This document shows, in pieces, positions 33,253 through 35,701 of a stretch of DNA of 35,701 nt; positions within the stretch are counted from its first letter, which is position 1; each line of letters opens with the position of its first letter. This stretch comes from Phycisphaerales bacterium (GTDB lineage Bacteria; Planctomycetota; Phycisphaerae; Tepidisphaerales; Tepidisphaeraceae), in NCBI GenBank assembly GCA_025361735.1, contig JANYKD010000229.1:1-35701 (forward strand). Direction: 5' to 3'. The notes below the pieces were generated by a model. That model was not told where the DNA came from. It saw nothing but the letters and a program-made list of their open reading frames with translations, and searched no databases. The position numbers and the translations under genes are program-made.

Positions 33253-33289
33253 CGGCCGGCAGGCAAGACGCCTGCCGGCCGGTTTTTTT
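33253..33289. terminator. Rho-independent terminator, 12-bp stem
   Basis: CGGCCGGCAGGC and its exact complement GCCTGCCGGCCG enclose loop AAGAC, and a run of seven T follows on the plus strand (33283-33289), as expected for the HAD gene ending 107 bp upstream. On the minus strand only a shorter T-run (GTTTTATT) follows, so it may also stop transcripts from the other side weakly. The rest of the spacer (33146-33411) shows nothing else I can support. Confidence 0.85.
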
Positions 33290-33411
33290 CATTGGGGTCT
33301 TGTCGTCCACGCCCGCATTCCGAACTGGGCGATCGCACCAGCGCTCCCGGCCTGCCGGGATGACCGCTGCCCAACGGTTGGATTGCAGCAGGTTACCTCG
33401 TCCGCATTCCC

Positions 33412-35701
33412 CTACTTGCGGTTCGGCTTCACGGGCGCCTTCTTCGTGTCGTTTGTAGCCTTCGCCGTCGATGCCGGAGTGGGAGCCGCAGGCTCCGGAG
33501 CCTTGGCACTCGGGACTGAGTTCTTCTCGCCAGCCTCCAGAACAGCACAAGCCATCAGCTCGGTCGCGCCGTAGCGCCAACTCTGGCCCACCTTGTTCTT
33601 GGACGGGTTGTAGCCGACGATGCCGTCAACGTAGTTGCCAACCAACCCGGCCGAGAGATCCTCGGCACTGAAGATAACCGCCAGCCGGCCGCCCAGTTCC
33701 ATGCCGCGCAAACGCGGCAGCTTGATGTTGCCGAGCGTTCGCCGCGTGAAATCGCGATACTCGACTTCCTTGATATCGAAATGCCGGAAGAATGGATTCG
33801 CCACCGCCAGCGTGTCGAGTTTGCCTTCGGGGAACATCTTCTTGAGCTCGGGTTCCATCGTGAAGGCGAAATCTCCCGCACCGCCGGCCGCATCGACCAC
33901 CAGCGTGCCGCCGTCCTCCACGTACTTCTTCATGGCATCCAGCATTTTTTCCGTGAACTTGGCCTTGGTGGTGCCGGTCAGGTGGGCGATGGCAAACGAC
34001 TTATCAATGGGCTCTTCACCCAGCTTCACCGGCTTGACATCCAGATCAGTCTGTTTGTCGTTGTGCAGCATCGCTGCCAGGCGCCGCCATCCACCTGGCT
34101 CGGGATCCCAGTTGCCCGCGTACTGCAGGCGAGCCACGCGGATCGTGCGCGTGGCCGGCGTCGCGTTGGGCATGATCACATAAGTGTCGCCCTTATAGCG
34201 AAGCTGAGTCTTGTCGGCCGCATACAGGAAGATATTGGCCGCAAGCTGCGCCATCGCCTCACGCTCCGGTCCACCAAATGAACCCGTCTGCCAGCCCTTG
34301 CCGGGATCGGCCGCGGGAACGAGCAACATGAGTTCCCTGACGCCGTTGGTCAAGCCAAACACCATCGGGCGATACTTCCAGTTCTTGCGGTTGTACTGTT
34401 GATGCTCGTAGATGGCGTGGTCGTCCGGCAGAACACGGAACTCGCCGCCGAACAGCTTCGTGCCAATGCGTTTGAAGCTGGCCGTGAATGGAGCGCTGGC
34501 GCAGTCGGCGTTGCCCAGGATCAGGCCTCCGGCCTCGACGTATCGCTTGAGTTTCTGTTCCTCTTCCGGAGCAAAATTCAGCGCTTCCTTACCCGAGATG
34601 AACAGGATCGGCGAGTCAAGGATATCCCGCTCGTTTCCACGGAGATTGACGATCTGCCAGTTGACTTCGCGCTCGATGGCCTTGGTCATCCAGCGGCACA
34701 GGTTCGCCAGATCGCGCGGGCGCTCGTGCCATGACGGCGGCTTGCGGTTGTCGCCGCGCGTGTCCACCACGTATTCGAGCTTGTTCATCATGATGGGCGC
34801 TCGCCCATGCACGAGGAACAGCACCGCCCAGCAGGTCTGGGAAATATCGCCCCAGGGCCCGCCCCAATGACCGTCGCCGGCCTGCTTCTGAATCAGTGCC
34901 TCCGAACCCTTGGCATACCAGTCGAAGGTGCCAAAGTATTTGTGCCCCGACGCCACCCCGACGCGCTCCATGTTATACCAGGAGTAATTGTCCTCGATGG
35001 GCTTGCTCGAATTCTCGGCAATCCACTTGATGCCACGTTCAATGTTCTCGTCCGGGATGTTCCCTTCGCACCTGAGCCCGGCACCCGGGTTCAGGAACTC
35101 CTGCGTGATAAACAGCGTCGCCACGCCGGCGGTCGTTATGTTCATCTTGGGCTTGGAATGGTTCTCATCGCCTTCGCCGTTGATATAGCACCATCCGCCG
35201 TCCGGGAACTGGTGTTTGCGCCAAGCCTCATCCATCGCCAGCCACAGTTTTTCCGAGAACTCAACGCCCATCTGGGCGCACGCCCAGATGCCCAGCACGC
35301 CGTAGTTACTGGCCGAATGGTCGTAGTCTTCCTGGCCGGCAGCATATCGAAAAAGCCCGGTGGACTTCCCCTTTGAACGTACGCGCTCGAGCAACAGTTT
35401 GCCGTCCTGATTGGCGCCTTTGCGCGATTCGTCATTCTTCGCCAGGTACTGCCATATCTGCGCACGCATCCCCAGGGCATACGTGCCCTTGATATCCAGC
35501 CCTTTGAGGTGGCTGATGGCCGCCTTCATCTGCGCGTCCTGTGGGTTCTCCCCGGCCGCCAGCAGGGTGTAGACCACGATGGCATCGTGGCCGCCCTCCT
35601 GATCCTTCGCGCCCTCTTTCTCAGAGACATTCCCCTCGGCGCCAATCCGGCCTTTGAGCCACTCGACCGCTCGCTTGATGGATGCATCTACCTCGGCCGA
35701 A
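33412..35701 (-). CDS. Toroid plus tandem DUF4159-like protein (N-terminus beyond window)
   Basis: The frame stays open from the stop at 33412-33414 to the right edge, giving at least 762 residues of the C-terminal part. The visible N-terminal 300 residues have repeats of the prenyltransferase/squalene-cyclase toroid kind (GTYALGMRAQIWQYLAKND, NYGVLGIWACAQMGVEFSEK, PDGGWCYINGEGDEN, GDGHWGGPWGDISQTCWAVL). Two Rossmann/glutamine-amidotransferase-like modules follow: DSPILFISGKEALNFAPEEE ... GGLILGNADCASAPFTASF, and SFAIAHLTGTTKAKFTEKML ... GGTLVVDAAGGAGDFAF, with PRLRGMELGGRLAVIFSAED typical of DUF4159. A Lys/Pro/Ala-rich tail ends the protein. Probably exported or membrane-associated; role unknown, often near MoxR or von Willebrand genes in planctomycetes. 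Confidence 0.82.
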   Translation of the reverse strand, partial: SAEVDASIKRAVEWLKGRIGAEGNVSEKEGAKDQEGGHDAIVVYTLLAAGENPQDAQMKAAISHLKGLDIKGTYALGMRAQIWQYLAKNDESRKGANQDGKLLLERVRSKGKSTGLFRYAAGQEDYDHSASNYGVLGIWACAQMGVEFSEKLWLAMDEAWRKHQFPDGGWCYINGEGDENHSKPKMNITTAGVATLFITQEFLNPGAGLRCEGNIPDENIERGIKWIAENSSKPIEDNYSWYNMERVGVASGHKYFGTFDWYAKGSEALIQKQAGDGHWGGPWGDISQTCWAVLFLVHGRAPIMMNKLEYVVDTRGDNRKPPSWHERPRDLANLCRWMTKAIEREVNWQIVNLRGNERDILDSPILFISGKEALNFAPEEEQKLKRYVEAGGLILGNADCASAPFTASFKRIGTKLFGGEFRVLPDDHAIYEHQQYNRKNWKYRPMVFGLTNGVRELMLLVPAADPGKGWQTGSFGGPEREAMAQLAANIFLYAADKTQLRYKGDTYVIMPNATPATRTIRVARLQYAGNWDPEPGGWRRLAAMLHNDKQTDLDVKPVKLGEEPIDKSFAIAHLTGTTKAKFTEKMLDAMKKYVEDGGTLVVDAAGGAGDFAFTMEPELKKMFPEGKLDTLAVANPFFRHFDIKEVEYRDFTRRTLGNIKLPRLRGMELGGRLAVIFSAEDLSAGLVGNYVDGIVGYNPSKNKVGQSWRYGATELMACAVLEAGEKNSVPSAKAPEPAAPTPASTAKATNDTKKAPVKPNRK

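Overview
The window looks like a chromosomal segment of a member of the Planctomycetota, possibly a Phycisphaerae-like lineage. The clues are the combination of a secreted SpoIVB-type (S55) peptidase-like protein, DUF4159/toroid and DUF3472 proteins, a Tat-exported Gfo/Idh/MocA oxidoreductase, a large secreted HEAT-repeat protein, a bactofilin-like protein, high GC and intergenic spacers full of small palindromes. The phylum is an inference from gene content; the class is a guess. No rRNA, tRNA, CRISPR array, transposase or phage gene was recognised.

Layout. 1-2.2 kb (minus): a TolC-like outer-membrane efflux lipoprotein cut by the left edge, behind a LysE-type exporter. 2.56-4.36 kb (plus): an ABC-2 ATPase/permease pair with an ATGA overlap. 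4.38-6.95 kb (minus): homoserine dehydrogenase followed by an ApgM-type phosphotransferase/mutase often proposed as a homoserine kinase, so a threonine-branch pair. 7.2-13.9 kb looks accessory: a class-3 lipase and a membrane-anchored alpha/beta hydrolase (plus), a secreted protein of unknown function (minus), a roughly 926-residue protein joining a PfkB-like domain, an AAA+ ATPase and two RyR-like modules (minus), and a small exported protein (minus). 14.1-19.7 kb: RNase III (minus), then on plus the S55 peptidase-like protein, a secreted beta-propeller/Ig-like protein and a short rpmH (ribosomal protein L34).

19.8-24.4 kb: a DUF3524 glycosyltransferase resembling tRNA-queuosine mannosyltransferases (minus), a Vps4-like AAA ATPase with an MIT/TPR-like N-terminus (plus), a nucleotidyltransferase-HD protein (plus) and a metallo-beta-lactamase-fold hydrolase (minus). 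24.6-32.2 kb (all minus): the HEAT-repeat protein, the Gfo/Idh/MocA oxidoreductase, the bactofilin-like protein, a four-helix membrane protein, a DUF3472 protein, a rhomboid protease and a Nudix hydrolase. 32.3-33.1 kb: a Cof-type HAD phosphatase (plus), then a strong terminator. 33.4 kb to the right edge (minus): a toroid plus tandem DUF4159-like protein, its N-terminus lost beyond the window.

The best candidate for something undescribed is the PfkB-AAA+-RyR-RyR protein at 10530-13310. Its architecture suggests a regulated ATPase that senses a nucleotide or small molecule. The two lipase-fold genes nearby are possible but unproven partners. Secondary points are the loss of one acidic residue in RNase III, the Vps4-like ATPase, the queuosine-type glycosyltransferase, the orphaned rpmH and several families of palindromic intergenic repeats.
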